From contig NZ_WVZN01000009.1 in assembly GCF_011772445.1 (NCBI RefSeq), positions 82,381 to 146,380 of the forward strand: a stretch of DNA of 64,000 nt. Direction: 5' to 3'. This document shows, one piece after another, positions 28,441 through 36,971 of the stretch. The stretch's first letter is position 1, and each line of letters starts with the position of its first letter. The stretch comes from Hydrogenophaga sp. (lineage in GTDB: Bacteria > Pseudomonadota > Gammaproteobacteria > Burkholderiales > Burkholderiaceae_C). The notes below the pieces were generated by a model. It was not told the origin of the DNA. It made no database searches and saw only the letters and a program-made list of their open reading frames with translations. Both the position numbers and the translations under genes were made by a program.

Positions 28441-29196
28441 TCAGGTCGGCAGGGCGTCGATGACGAGCCGGTCGCCCTCGGCGTTGCTGTGCAGGCGCAC
28501 CTGGGCGGGCTTGCCCAGCAGGGATTCAGGCAGGGGGACTTCGCTGGTGCGGTAGACGCCGGCGATGGAGATGAGTTCGGGCGCCATGGCCAGGGAAAAG
28601 ATGCGCGCCTGCGCATTGCCGCGCGCGCCGGCCATGGCCTTGCCGCGCAGCGGCGCGTAAACGTGGATGTGGCCATCGGCGATGACCTCGGCACCCGGGT
28701 TGACCATGGCCATGACCACGAGGTCGCCCCCGCGCGCGTACACCTGCTGGCCCGAACGCAGGGGCTTGTCGATGACCAGGGCACCGGGCGCCGGAACGGG
28801 TGGCGGCGCAGGCGCGGGCGCCGCACTGGCGGCCGGTTCGGCCGCCTTGCCCTGGCGCGTGAGCAGCGGGGCGTCGGCCAGGGGCAGCCCGGCGGCCTGG
28901 GCCGCGGCGCGCTGCGCCTCGCCCGCCACGTTCACGGCCACGGGGTGCAGGCGGTGCGCGCGAAGCAGCTCGCTCACCTGCAGCAGGTCGGGCAGGGCCT
29001 CGTCCCCGCTCAGGCCCTGCAGGTCGATGAGTAGCGGGTCGTGGTCGAAGAAGTCGGGCTGGTCGCCGTAGCGCTGGCCGAACTCGCGGCGCAGCAGATC
29101 GAGGTCGCCCGACTTGAGCAGCAGCGCCAGCAGCGGCAGGTGAACGCTCTTGAGGTCGAAGCTGGCGGGCGCTTGGCCGCCGAGGGACACGGGCAT
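28441..29196 (-). CDS. minC: Septum-site inhibitor MinC
   Basis: A 251-residue MinC. The N-terminal FtsZ-inhibiting domain (1-~105) is joined by an Ala/Pro-rich linker (about 128-150) to the C-terminal beta-helix domain with GQQVYARGGDLVVMAMVNPGAEVIADG and HVYAPLRGKAMAG, which binds MinD. The ATG at 29196 is chosen because the MinC homology begins there; an upstream in-frame start would translate the origin-like DNA. First gene of minCDE; an AGTGTA (TACACT on the coding strand) at 29226-29231 may be its -10. Confidence 0.95.
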   Translation of the reverse strand: MPVSLGGQAPASFDLKSVHLPLLALLLKSGDLDLLRREFGQRYGDQPDFFDHDPLLIDLQGLSGDEALPDLLQVSELLRAHRLHPVAVNVAGEAQRAAAQAAGLPLADAPLLTRQGKAAEPAASAAPAPAPPPVPAPGALVIDKPLRSGQQVYARGGDLVVMAMVNPGAEVIADGHIHVYAPLRGKAMAGARGNAQARIFSLAMAPELISIAGVYRTSEVPLPESLLGKPAQVRLHSNAEGDRLVIDALPT

Positions 29197-29280
29197 TGCG
29201 AAAGGCGGGCGGGCGAAAGCCGCGCAGTGTAGCAGCGGGTGTCGCGGCCTTTGGTGAGCAACTGTCACCGGACGCTGGAA

Positions 29281-29490
29281 CAACTTTGTGGGCAATTCCG
29301 GGACAAGCCATGACTTGTCCACAGCCGGCGGCCCCCACCGCGGTTTGTCCCCAATCGTGTGCCGCGTTCAGGCGGGTACTTCACACAGACTTGTCAGGAT
29401 CGAAAAATCCTTGTCACGAAAGGACAAGGGGCGCTTGTCCACAGCGGACGGCGCCCCTTATCTACTACGACTAATTTAAGTAATTGATTC
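29281..29490. other. Origin-like or DnaA-binding intergenic region upstream of minC
   Basis: This lies in the 306-base gap 29197-29502, which holds no gene. It contains two exact TTGTCCACA nonamers (29315-29323, 29435-29443), one mismatch from the DnaA box TTATCCACA, plus TTGTCCCCA (29344) and TGTGGGCAA (29287, reverse). Two inverted repeats GGACAAG-N5/6-CTTGTCC occur at 29301-29320 and 29422-29440. After the last nonamer comes a GC-rich run (29444-29457), then CTACTACGACTA (29462-29473) and an AT-rich tract to about 29490. This order (box, GC cluster, TAC-type triplets, AT-rich DNA) resembles the DnaA-trio unwinding element. No dnaA or rep gene is nearby, so it may instead be a DnaA-regulated or DnaA-titrating site or the min promoter region. 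Confidence 0.4.
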
Positions 29491-29502
29491 AGTAAGAAGA
29501 AG

Positions 29503-30114
29503 TCAGAGACGGGGTTGGCGCGGTTCGCCATGGCCTTTGAAGCCCTTGCCGCCGTGGTCCATGCGGTGCATCCGGTCCGTGGGTCCGTGGTGGCCCACGT
29601 GCCGCATGCCACCGATGCCCATGCCGCGCTGCGCGTCGAAGGCCTTCTGCTGCGGGGGCGTGAGCTGGGCATAGAACTGGCGGATCGCGTCGTGGCGCTG
29701 GGCCATCTGGCGGTCGCGCTCGGCCTTCATGGCGTCCAGGCGGTCCAGGCGCTGGGGCGTGCTGAGCTTGGCCCAATCGGCGCGGCTGAGGCGTTCACCC
29801 GCGGGCCGGGCGGTGGGTCGGGTTTTGGCGAGGAAGTCGTTCCAGGCCGTTTCCTGCTCGGGTCGCAGTTGCAGGCTGTCCTTCAGGCGCGACTGGTGCT
29901 CGGCGATGCGCTGCTGCATCCGCTCCATGCGCTGCGCGTGGCGTTGCGGGTCGTGGCGCGGGGTCTGCGCCTGGGACAGGGTGGCGCTGGCGGCGGGCGC
30001 CGGCTGGGCCGGCGCACCGGTGCTCTGGGCCAGGGCGCCGAAGGACAGGGCGGTGATGGCGGTGGCGGCGGCGGTCACGGCGAAGGCGCGGCGGCCGAAG
30101 ATCGAGGGTTTCAT
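29503..30114 (-). CDS. Spy/CpxP-like periplasmic protein with His-rich tail
   Basis: A 203-residue exported protein: signal peptide ending near ALAQS, then a mostly helical, Arg/Gln-rich domain with two LTxxQ-like motifs (LQLRPEQETAW and LTPPQQKAF), as in Spy/CpxP chaperones, and a C-terminal tail rich in His and Met (HVGHHG, MHRMDHGG) that could bind copper. AGGAG lies before the ATG at 30114; a GTG two codons upstream is less likely. It follows cueR by 46 bases and is probably part of the copper operon. Confidence 0.75.
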   Translation of the reverse strand: MKPSIFGRRAFAVTAAATAITALSFGALAQSTGAPAQPAPAASATLSQAQTPRHDPQRHAQRMERMQQRIAEHQSRLKDSLQLRPEQETAWNDFLAKTRPTARPAGERLSRADWAKLSTPQRLDRLDAMKAERDRQMAQRHDAIRQFYAQLTPPQQKAFDAQRGMGIGGMRHVGHHGPTDRMHRMDHGGKGFKGHGEPRQPRL

Positions 30115-30160
30115 GGGCACTCCTGTGAGACGTTGGGACCACCGGCTGGTGGCGTGGGTC

Positions 30161-30643
30161 TCACTGTGCGCGGGCTCTGTGCAGCAAAGTGGCAGGCTCT
30201 GTGAGGTTCTTGTAAAGATCCGTGTCGATGCCGCCGCCCAGGTCGTCCAGGATGGGGCAGTCGGGCCGGTCGTTGCCGGGGCAGCGCTGCACCAGGTCCT
30301 GAAGGGTGCGGCGCATGGCTTCCAGCGCGGCGATGCGTTCGGCCAGGTCGTCGATGTGCTTCTGCGCGATGCGCTTGACCGTGTCGCTGCTGCGCCGCCG
30401 GTTGTGCCAGAGGTTCACCAGGTCGCGGATCTCGTCGAGGGTGAAGCCCATGTCGCGCGCGCGGCGGATGAAGCGCAGGGTGTGCACGTCGGACTCGGCG
30501 TACTGGCGGTAGTTGCTGTCGGTGCGGTGCACCGCACCGAGCAGGCCCAGGCCCTCGTAGTGGCGCAGCATCTTGGGCGAGATGCCGCTGAGTTGCGCGG
30601 CCTGGCCGATGTTGACCGGCCAGGTGGTGGCGTGGGTGTCCAT
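30161..30643 (-). CDS. cueR: Copper-responsive MerR-type regulator CueR
   Basis: A 160-residue MerR protein with N-terminal HTH (IGQAAQLSGISPKMLRHYEGLGLL) and the CueR metal loop CPGNDRPDC (Cys121-Cys129), which holds Cu(I) in a two-Cys site. Its ATG overlaps the copZ stop (TGATG), so the two are translationally coupled. It should activate the promoter at 30878-30894 when copper rises. Confidence 0.9.
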   Translation of the reverse strand: MDTHATTWPVNIGQAAQLSGISPKMLRHYEGLGLLGAVHRTDSNYRQYAESDVHTLRFIRRARDMGFTLDEIRDLVNLWHNRRRSSDTVKRIAQKHIDDLAERIAALEAMRRTLQDLVQRCPGNDRPDCPILDDLGGGIDTDLYKNLTEPATLLHRARAQ

Positions 30644-30840
30644 CACGCCGCGACCGTGTAGCCTTCTTCGCGGATGGCCGCGGCGATCTTCTCGCGCGAC
30701 GCGGTGCTGTCGACCTCGACGCGGTTCTGGGGCCGGTCGATGCGCACCTCGGCCTGCGGGTCGAGCTGCTTGATGGCGTTGGTGACGCTGCGCTCGCAGT
30801 GGCCGCAGGTCATGCCTTGCACGTTGAAGGTCTGGTTCAT
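30643..30840 (-). CDS. copZ: CopZ-like copper chaperone
   Basis: A 65-residue heavy-metal-associated domain with the metal motif GMTCGHC (Cys12, Cys15) and the usual beta-alpha-beta-beta-alpha-beta pattern. The ATG at 30840 is used because the domain begins there and AGGAG lies upstream. It carries Cu(I) in the cytoplasm. No copA ATPase gene is adjacent in this window. Confidence 0.9.
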   Translation of the reverse strand: MNQTFNVQGMTCGHCERSVTNAIKQLDPQAEVRIDRPQNRVEVDSTASREKIAAAIREEGYTVAA

Positions 30841-30877
30841 GGAATGGCTCCTGTGTTGGGGTAAAGGCATTCTCAAG

Positions 30878-30894
30878 CTTCACATGGTGTCAAG
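30878..30894. promoter_or_regulatory. CueR-type operator of copZ-cueR
   Basis: Dyad with pattern CTTnACAnnnTGTnAAG, 38 bases upstream of the copZ start. On the minus strand it overlaps a TTGACA-like -35, as expected for MerR-type copper promoters with a long spacer. Confidence 0.6.
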
Positions 30895-30998
30895 GTCAAG
30901 CGTGCGGGTTAGCGATGTGTTCATGGGCTTGACCTGTGTCAAGGCCCGGGCGGCCATCGCGTGGGAAGCTGTGGACCCCCAGTCCGAGGAGACACACC

Positions 30999-31580
30999 AT
31001 GAAGCGCGACGCCCTGAGCACCATCCGCGACGAACACGCGAGCCTGTCGGCCATGCTGCGTTCCATGCTCGTGATGATCGAACGGGGGCCGGAGACGGAC
31101 GGTCCCGAGCGCTTCTTCGATGTGCTGCGCGCGATGCTGTTCTACATCGGCGAATTTCCCGAACGGCTGCATCACCCGAAGGAGTCGGACCTGCTGTTTC
31201 CCCGCGTGGCGCGGGCCGCACCACAGACCATGGAGGCGATCCGTCGCCTGGAGAAGGACCACCTGGGTGGCGAGAACCGCGTGCGCGGCTTGATGCACCT
31301 TTTGCTGGCCTGGGAGTACCTGGGCGAGCCCCGGCGCCGCGAGTTCGTGAGCGAGGCGAAGGACTATGTGAACTTCTACCTGGCCCACATGAAGCTGGAG
31401 GAGCAGGTGGTGCTGCCCGCCGCCGAGCAATGCCTTGACGAGGCCGACCGCCGCGCGCTGGACGCGGCCTTTGCCAACCACGTGGACCCCTTGAGCCCGG
31501 AGGGTTCGCGCGACCCGGCCTTCGACCGGCTGTTCACGCGCATCGTTCGCCTGGCACCGTCGCCCGTGGGCGTTGGCTGA
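30999..31580 (+). CDS. Hemerythrin-domain protein
   Basis: A 193-residue four-helix hemerythrin-like protein. Candidate diiron ligands are in IRDEHASL, RLHHPKESDLLFPR (HxxxE with a second His), LEKDHLGGE and AHMKLEEQVVLPAAE. The order fits the HHE cation-binding family, which binds O2 or protects against nitrosative stress. GAGGA precedes the ATG at 30999. It diverges from the copper operon and may share regulatory DNA with it. Confidence 0.88.
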   Translation: MKRDALSTIRDEHASLSAMLRSMLVMIERGPETDGPERFFDVLRAMLFYIGEFPERLHHPKESDLLFPRVARAAPQTMEAIRRLEKDHLGGENRVRGLMHLLLAWEYLGEPRRREFVSEAKDYVNFYLAHMKLEEQVVLPAAEQCLDEADRRALDAAFANHVDPLSPEGSRDPAFDRLFTRIVRLAPSPVGVG

Positions 31581-31583
31581 GGC

Positions 31584-32948
31584 TCAGTCGGCCAGCGCGG
31601 CGAGCAGTTCGTCGAACACGCTCAGCAGCCGTTCCACGTCCGCCGGCGTGGTGGCGGGGCTGGCGAGCATCATGTTGTGGAAGGGCGTGAGCAGAACGCC
31701 TCGGTTGAGCATGAAGAGGTGGGTCAGCGATTCGAGTTCGCCTTGGGCGAGTTCGCGCACGTCCTGCGCGTGGCGCGGTGTGCGTGGCATGTAGTGCAGT
31801 TCCAGCCGCGCGCCCAGCCGCGTCACGGTCCAGGGGCGGCCGGCGGCGCGCAGGCGCTTCACCAGGCCGTCCTGCAGCAAGGCGGCGATGGCCAGCATGT
31901 GCGCGTAGTTCGCCTCGGTGTGCAGGTGGGTGAGCGACGCTTCCAGTGTGGCGAGGGCCAGGGCGTTGCCCGAGAGGGTGGTGCCAATGCCGCTGTGGCC
32001 CTCGGGCGCGGCCTCCTTGGCACGCACCATGCGCTGAGCGAGCGTGCTCGTCACGCCGTACACCGCGCAGGGCAGGCCGCCAGCCACGGCCTTGCCGACC
32101 ACGAGGGCGTCGGGCTCGAGGCCGTGGGCGCGGGCGTAGCCGCCCAGGGCGGTGGAGATGGTGTGGGTCTCGTCCATCACGAACAACGCGCCGTGCCGGC
32201 GGCAGAGTTCGCGCGCCACCGGCCAATAGCCCGTGTTGGGCGGGATCAGGCCGCAGTTGGTGAGCGCGGGTTCGGCCAGCAGGCAGGCCACGTCGTGGCG
32301 CGAGAGCGCGGCTTCGAGCGCCGCCAGGTCGTTGAACGGCACGACGCGCGTGTGGGCGTGGTGGTTGTGCACCTGGCCCAGCAGGGAAGGGCGGCGCACG
32401 GTGGTGCCCGAGGCCGCGTCCAGGTCCACGAGGGTGTCGTCCACCGCGCCGTGGTAGCAGCCATCGAACACCAGCACCTGGGGCCGGCCGGTGGTGGCGC
32501 GCGCCCAGCGCAGCAGGAAGCGGTTGGCGTCGCTGGCCGACAGGGCCAGCTGCCAGACGGGCAGGCCGAACACGCGCTGCAGGGCCTCGCCCACGGCCAG
32601 GGCGTGCGTGGACGGCAGCATGCAGGTCAGGCCGCGTTCGGCCTGCTGGGCAATGGCTTGCGCCAGCGGCTCGGGGCTGTGGCCGAACATGGCGCCGGTG
32701 TCGCCCAAGCAGAAGTCGCTGTAGCGCAGGCCGTCGGCGCAGAACAGCGTGGCGCCCTGCGCGCGTTCGACCGCCAGCGTGGCGGGGCCTGGCCAGTCGC
32801 GCATCCAGTGCAGGGGCACGCCGAACAGGAAGTGGGCGCGCGCGGCCTCGGCCTGGGCCATGGAACGCGGGTGGGTGGCGACGAAGCGTTCCGACTCCTG
32901 GCGCCGCAGGGCCACGAGCCGTTCGGAGGAGATGACCGGGGCGTTCAT
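31584..32948 (-). CDS. Class III aminotransferase, glutamate-1-semialdehyde aminomutase-like
   Basis: A 454-residue PLP enzyme of fold type I, subgroup III. Asp259 (MDETH) would bind the pyridine nitrogen and Lys286 (VVGKAVAGG) would hold PLP. The N-terminal ~60 residues (VPLHWMRDWPGPATL, GLRYSDFCLGDTGAMFGH) recall the GSA-aminomutase branch that acts on amino or beta-amino acids rather than true HemL. The substrate cannot be named. It is not contiguous with the candidate cluster at 35649-41051. It converges with the hemerythrin gene. Confidence 0.82.
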   Translation of the reverse strand: MNAPVISSERLVALRRQESERFVATHPRSMAQAEAARAHFLFGVPLHWMRDWPGPATLAVERAQGATLFCADGLRYSDFCLGDTGAMFGHSPEPLAQAIAQQAERGLTCMLPSTHALAVGEALQRVFGLPVWQLALSASDANRFLLRWARATTGRPQVLVFDGCYHGAVDDTLVDLDAASGTTVRRPSLLGQVHNHHAHTRVVPFNDLAALEAALSRHDVACLLAEPALTNCGLIPPNTGYWPVARELCRRHGALFVMDETHTISTALGGYARAHGLEPDALVVGKAVAGGLPCAVYGVTSTLAQRMVRAKEAAPEGHSGIGTTLSGNALALATLEASLTHLHTEANYAHMLAIAALLQDGLVKRLRAAGRPWTVTRLGARLELHYMPRTPRHAQDVRELAQGELESLTHLFMLNRGVLLTPFHNMMLASPATTPADVERLLSVFDELLAALAD

Positions 32949-33042
32949 GCGGCCACTCTACGGCCTGCGGCGCGATCGGCACAGGGCCAGTGCGTGGCGG
33001 GGTCGAAGGACCGGCGCGACAGCGCGTGCCAGGGCCGGCATC

Positions 33043-33048
33043 CACAAT
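33043..33048 (+). promoter_or_regulatory. -10-like element before MFS gene
   Basis: CACAAT ends 7 bases before the ATG at 33056 and no Shine-Dalgarno intervenes. It lies in the loop of a perfect 9-base inverted repeat (GGCCGGCAT / ATGCCGGCC, 33033-33055), which may affect expression. Confidence 0.4.
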
Positions 33049-33055
33049 GCCGGCC

Positions 33056-34252
33056 ATGCACCCGCCGACACCGCTGCCGCTGATGCGCCTGGCCCTGGCC
33101 CTTTCGCTTGGCGCCGCCGTGTCGCTGGGCGTGACGCGCTTTTCCTACGGCCTGTTGTTGCCGCCCATGCGCGACGACCTGGGCTGGAGCTACACCCTGG
33201 CGGGCAGCATGAACACGGTCAACGCGGTGGGCTACCTGCTGGGCGCGCTGTTGACGCCGCTGCTCATGCGCCGCCTGGGGCCGTCGGCGCTGTTTCTGTG
33301 GGGCGGCTGGCTGGCCACGCTGCTGATGGGTGTGGCGGGCTTTCTGGTGGAGCCGGGGGCGCTGCTCGCGCAACGCCTGCTGGCGGGGGTGCTGAGCGCG
33401 TTCCAGTTCATCGCGGGCGGGCTGCTCGCGGCTCGCCTGGCCGCGCGCGACACGGCGCGTGGCAGCCTGCTGCTGGGCCTGTACTACGGCGGTGCAGGCC
33501 TGGGCATCGTGGCTTCGGCGCTGGCGGTGCCGCTGCTGTTGCACGCCGCCGCCGCCCAGGCGCATGCCTGGGCCTGGGCCTGGTGGGGGCTGGCGCTGCT
33601 GTGCGCGCTGGCTTCGGCCTTCATGGCCTGGCCGGTGCGGGTGCTGGACGGATCGGCGCCGCCCGTGAGCGAGGTGCCTGGCGCAGCGATCGGCCAAACG
33701 TCTGCAAGCCTGCGCGACATGGCTTGGTTGCTGATGGGCTATGGCCTGTTCGGCGCGGGCTACATCGGCTACATGACCTTCTCGGTGGCGCTGCTGCGCG
33801 AGCAGGGCCTGTCGGCGCCGGGCATCACCACCTACTTCACTTTGCTGGGCGTGGCGGTGGTGGTGGCGCCGCGCGTGTGGGCCAGCCTGCTGGATCGCGA
33901 ACGCGGCGGTGGGGCTTTCGCGCGCTTGAACGCCTTGTTGGCGGTGGCCGCCTTGCTGCCGGTGCTGGCCAGCGGGTGGGTGGTGGCGCTGGTGTCGGGC
34001 CTGCTGTTCGGCGTTTGTTTTCTTTCGGTGGTGGCCTCGACCACGGCCTTCGTGCGCCACAACCTGCCGCCGGCGGCGTGGGCGCGTGGCATCAGCCGCT
34101 TCACCATCTGTTTCGCGGTGGGGCACATCGTGGGCCCGGTGCTCACGGGCCTGATCAGCGACGGCCCGGGCGGCCTGGCGCGTGGCCTGGTGTTCTCTGC
34201 CGTGGCGCTGGCCGTGGGGGCCTTGTTCGCGTGGCGTCAACGCCCGCTGTGA
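33056..34252 (+). CDS. MFS transporter, YbfB/YjiJ type
   Basis: A 398-residue major-facilitator protein with about 12 helices. The start GVTRFSYGLLLPPMRDDLGW is typical of the YbfB/YjiJ family, a poorly characterised group of exporters. The ATG at 33056 is preferred because a -10-like element sits 7 bases upstream; an in-frame ATG at 33047 would add three residues. The substrate is unknown. Confidence 0.85.
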   Translation: MHPPTPLPLMRLALALSLGAAVSLGVTRFSYGLLLPPMRDDLGWSYTLAGSMNTVNAVGYLLGALLTPLLMRRLGPSALFLWGGWLATLLMGVAGFLVEPGALLAQRLLAGVLSAFQFIAGGLLAARLAARDTARGSLLLGLYYGGAGLGIVASALAVPLLLHAAAAQAHAWAWAWWGLALLCALASAFMAWPVRVLDGSAPPVSEVPGAAIGQTSASLRDMAWLLMGYGLFGAGYIGYMTFSVALLREQGLSAPGITTYFTLLGVAVVVAPRVWASLLDRERGGGAFARLNALLAVAALLPVLASGWVVALVSGLLFGVCFLSVVASTTAFVRHNLPPAAWARGISRFTICFAVGHIVGPVLTGLISDGPGGLARGLVFSAVALAVGALFAWRQRPL

Positions 34253-34310
34253 GGGCGTGGCGGCGCCGCGAACGGCAGGGCCCCTGCCTCCTTTGGCGGG
34301 ACTCCCTGGG

Positions 34311-34316
34311 CACAAT
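34311..34316 (+). promoter_or_regulatory. -10-like element before AsmA-like gene
   Basis: CACAAT ends 6 bases before the ATG at 34323, without a Shine-Dalgarno, suggesting a leaderless transcript. Confidence 0.4.
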
Positions 34317-34322
34317 TTCGGC

Positions 34323-35624
34323 ATGCGCCGATTCACCCGACTCGCCCTGTGGTTCCTCTTGCCCCTGCTCGTGCTGGCGGGCCTGCTGCTGGCCTTGCAG
34401 CGCTGGGTGACGGGCGAGGGTTTTCGCGATCGCCTGGCCGCCGAGGCGAGCGAGCTGCTAGGGGCGCCGGTGCGCGCACAGGCCATCGGCCTGGCGCTGT
34501 GGCCGGTGCCGGGCGTCGCGGTGGACGGCCTGAGCGTGCAGGCGCGCACGCCGCTGTCGTTGCAGCGGGTGGAACTTCGGCCGCGCTGGTCGGCCTTGCT
34601 GGCCGGGCAACTGCGCGTGCAGACCCTGGTGGTGCGCCAGGCGGTGCTGCCCGAGGCCACCATCGCGCTCCTGGGCGCGCGTATCGGAGCGGCGAACGCC
34701 AAGCCAGCACCGGCGGACGGCGATGAAGCGATCGATTTCTCGCTGCTGCCGCGCGAGCTGGTGCTCGACGAGGTGAGCTGGCTGGCGGCCGATGGCGCGC
34801 GGACCACCGTGAACGCCGATCTGCGCTTCGCCGAGGACGGGTGGCCGGCCAAGGCGGATCTGGCCATCGTGGGCGGGGCGCTGCGCGGCACCACGGCCAC
34901 GTTGCGGCGCGAGGGCGAGGCCACGGCCTGGGCGCTGGACGCTCGCGTCGGTGGTGGCCGGGTGCGCGGACCTGTCGAGGTGAAACTGCCCGGGCCTGGC
35001 GCGGCGGAGCGGCGCGTGGTGCTCGAAGGCTCGCTGCGCACCGACAACGTGGAGGTGTCGGCCCTGACGGCGCCGAGCAAGCCGCTCACGGGGCGGCTGC
35101 AGGCCGAGACCACGCTGGGTGCGCGCTTTCCCGAGCGCGTGAGCGCGGACGCACTGGTCACGGCCCTGCGCAGCGACACGCGCTTCACGGTGACCGGCGC
35201 CACATTGCACGGCCTGGACCTGGTGCGGGCCGTGAGCACGGTGGGCCTGTCCAGCGGCGGCCTCACGCAGCTCGACACGCTGGCGGGTCAGGTGTCGACG
35301 CGGGGCAAGGCCATCCAGCTGTCGAACCTGGTGGCGAGTTCGGGCCTGCTGGCGGCCACGGGCGACGTGGCGATTTCCCCGAGCCGCGCGCTGTCGGGCC
35401 GGGTGCGCGTGGACGTGACGCGCGGCGCCACGGCCGGTGTGGTGGGCGTGCCGCTGGCCGTGGGCGGCACCCTGGACGACCCGCAGGTGACGCTGACGCG
35501 TGCGGCGCTGCTGGGCGCGGCCATCGGCACGGCGGTGATGCCGGGGGTGGGCACGGGGGCGGGGGCCAACCTCGGGGACCGCCTGGGTGAGGGCATCAAG
35601 GACCTGTTCGGCGGAAAGCGGTAG
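34323..35624 (+). CDS. AsmA-like membrane-anchored protein
   Basis: A 433-residue protein with one N-terminal membrane helix (about 7-25) followed by a long periplasmic region of beta strands. Features typical of AsmA/YhdP-type proteins include a conserved start (LPLLVLAGLLLALQRWV...FRDRLAAEASELLGAPV) and, near the end, GRVRVDVTRG...GVPLAVGGTLDDPQVTLTRAA. AsmA-like proteins move phospholipids between the membranes or affect outer-membrane assembly. It is shorter than E. coli AsmA (617 residues). The upstream in-frame region overlaps the MFS gene, so ATG 34323 is preferred. Confidence 0.8.
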   Translation: MRRFTRLALWFLLPLLVLAGLLLALQRWVTGEGFRDRLAAEASELLGAPVRAQAIGLALWPVPGVAVDGLSVQARTPLSLQRVELRPRWSALLAGQLRVQTLVVRQAVLPEATIALLGARIGAANAKPAPADGDEAIDFSLLPRELVLDEVSWLAADGARTTVNADLRFAEDGWPAKADLAIVGGALRGTTATLRREGEATAWALDARVGGGRVRGPVEVKLPGPGAAERRVVLEGSLRTDNVEVSALTAPSKPLTGRLQAETTLGARFPERVSADALVTALRSDTRFTVTGATLHGLDLVRAVSTVGLSSGGLTQLDTLAGQVSTRGKAIQLSNLVASSGLLAATGDVAISPSRALSGRVRVDVTRGATAGVVGVPLAVGGTLDDPQVTLTRAALLGAAIGTAVMPGVGTGAGANLGDRLGEGIKDLFGGKR

Positions 35625-35648
35625 GCACCGCGCCGGCCGGGCTGTGGG

Positions 35649-36971
35649 TCAGTGTCCCGCTTCGGGGTCCAGCTCGTACTTGGCCACTTCCACGCCCAGC
35701 AGTTCGTCGAGTTCGTGCAGAAAGCGCTGGCCTTGACGAGCGGATGCGGCGGCGTCCGGACCGGGCACGATGGCGTGGCCCAGCACCGAGACATTGCCTT
35801 CGAAGCGCCTCAGCGCTTGGCCGGGTGCGAGGTTCAAGGTGCAGAAGCCGATGCCGTGGCGTTGCAGCAGCGCATCCAGCCGGGCCTGAGTGAAAGCGCC
35901 GGACACGGTGCCCGCCTCGCGCGCGCCGATGAGTACGACGGTGGCTGCGCCCTGGATGGCGGCCGGGTCGGGCGTGATGTCTTCGCCCAGGTGCAGGCGC
36001 ACCAGCCAGCGGAACGCGTCCTGGCCTGAGACCGATTCGTAGGCCTGTGGCCCCACGCCACCCATCATGCGGCCGTTGATCTCGACCAGGCAGGGTCCAT
36101 CCTCTTCCAGGATCACCTCCACGTGGTACAGGCCGAAGCGCAGATCGACCGCTTGGAACACCTCGCGCACATACGCCTCCAGGGCCACCCGGCGTTCGGC
36201 GCTCAGCCCCGAGGGCATGCAGTAACCGATTTCCAGCAGCTCGTTGTGGCGCGAACGGTAGCGCGTGGTGGTGGCGTAGATGCGCACGTCGCCGTTGACC
36301 ACGACGACCTCGACGGAATGCAGCGAGCCGCTGACGTAGGCTTCGAGGATGTATTCGCGGTTGACGATGTGGTTGATCATGGGGTCGCTCTGGCGTCGCG
36401 CGTCTTGCAGCGTGGCGACGAAGCGCTGGAAATCGCTCTCGGTGCGGCACACAGCCGAGAACTGCTTGCCGAAGCCGCGCGTGGGCTTGACGACCAGGGG
36501 GGCGCGCAGGCGCGGCGCCTGCCCGGCCAGCAACTGGTCCTCGCTTATCACCTCGAAGCCGGGTGAGCGCAGGCCCGCGCGTCGCAGCGCAGCGCGGCAG
36601 CGGTCCTTGAAGACGGCGTTCTCCAGGGCGTTGGCGCCCGGCGTGAGGACCCCGATGGCCTCGGCCGCCCGTGCCACGGGCAGGATGGCGGCCTCGGAGG
36701 TGGTGATCACGGCGTCGAGCCTGCCGTGGCGCTCGCCGAGTTCGCGCAGCGCGTCGACGAGCCCGTCGCCACCCAGGGAGGGAATGCGCAGGTGCTCGTG
36801 CAGGTGGATCAAGTGCGGTCGCAGACGCGCCGCGTCGGCACTGGAGATGGCGAGGAAGGAGCTGTCGCGTGGTTCGATGAAGCTGACGCGACACCCCAAT
36901 TCGCGTGCCGAGCGGAAGGCGTTCAGTCCGGCGATGGTCGAGTCAACGAAGGCGATGTGGGGAAGGTTCAT
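35649..36971 (-). CDS. ATP-grasp ligase (candidate peptide/amino-acid ligase)
   Basis: A 440-residue ATP-grasp enzyme. Residues ~1-110 form the N-terminal Rossmann-like domain (IAFVDSTIAGLNAFRSARELG). ATP contacts are Lys162 in VVKPTRGFGKQF, a phosphate loop, and the metal triad CLVEINGRMMGG (Glu297, Asn299, Arg301). The layout matches L-amino-acid ligases that join a carboxylate to an amine via an acyl phosphate, rather than purine or D-Ala ligases. It overlaps the MFS gene by four bases and closes the operon 40286-35649, so it probably makes an amide or dipeptide from the product of the upstream enzymes. The substrate is unknown. Confidence 0.82.
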   Translation of the reverse strand: MNLPHIAFVDSTIAGLNAFRSARELGCRVSFIEPRDSSFLAISSADAARLRPHLIHLHEHLRIPSLGGDGLVDALRELGERHGRLDAVITTSEAAILPVARAAEAIGVLTPGANALENAVFKDRCRAALRRAGLRSPGFEVISEDQLLAGQAPRLRAPLVVKPTRGFGKQFSAVCRTESDFQRFVATLQDARRQSDPMINHIVNREYILEAYVSGSLHSVEVVVVNGDVRIYATTTRYRSRHNELLEIGYCMPSGLSAERRVALEAYVREVFQAVDLRFGLYHVEVILEEDGPCLVEINGRMMGGVGPQAYESVSGQDAFRWLVRLHLGEDITPDPAAIQGAATVVLIGAREAGTVSGAFTQARLDALLQRHGIGFCTLNLAPGQALRRFEGNVSVLGHAIVPGPDAAASARQGQRFLHELDELLGVEVAKYELDPEAGH

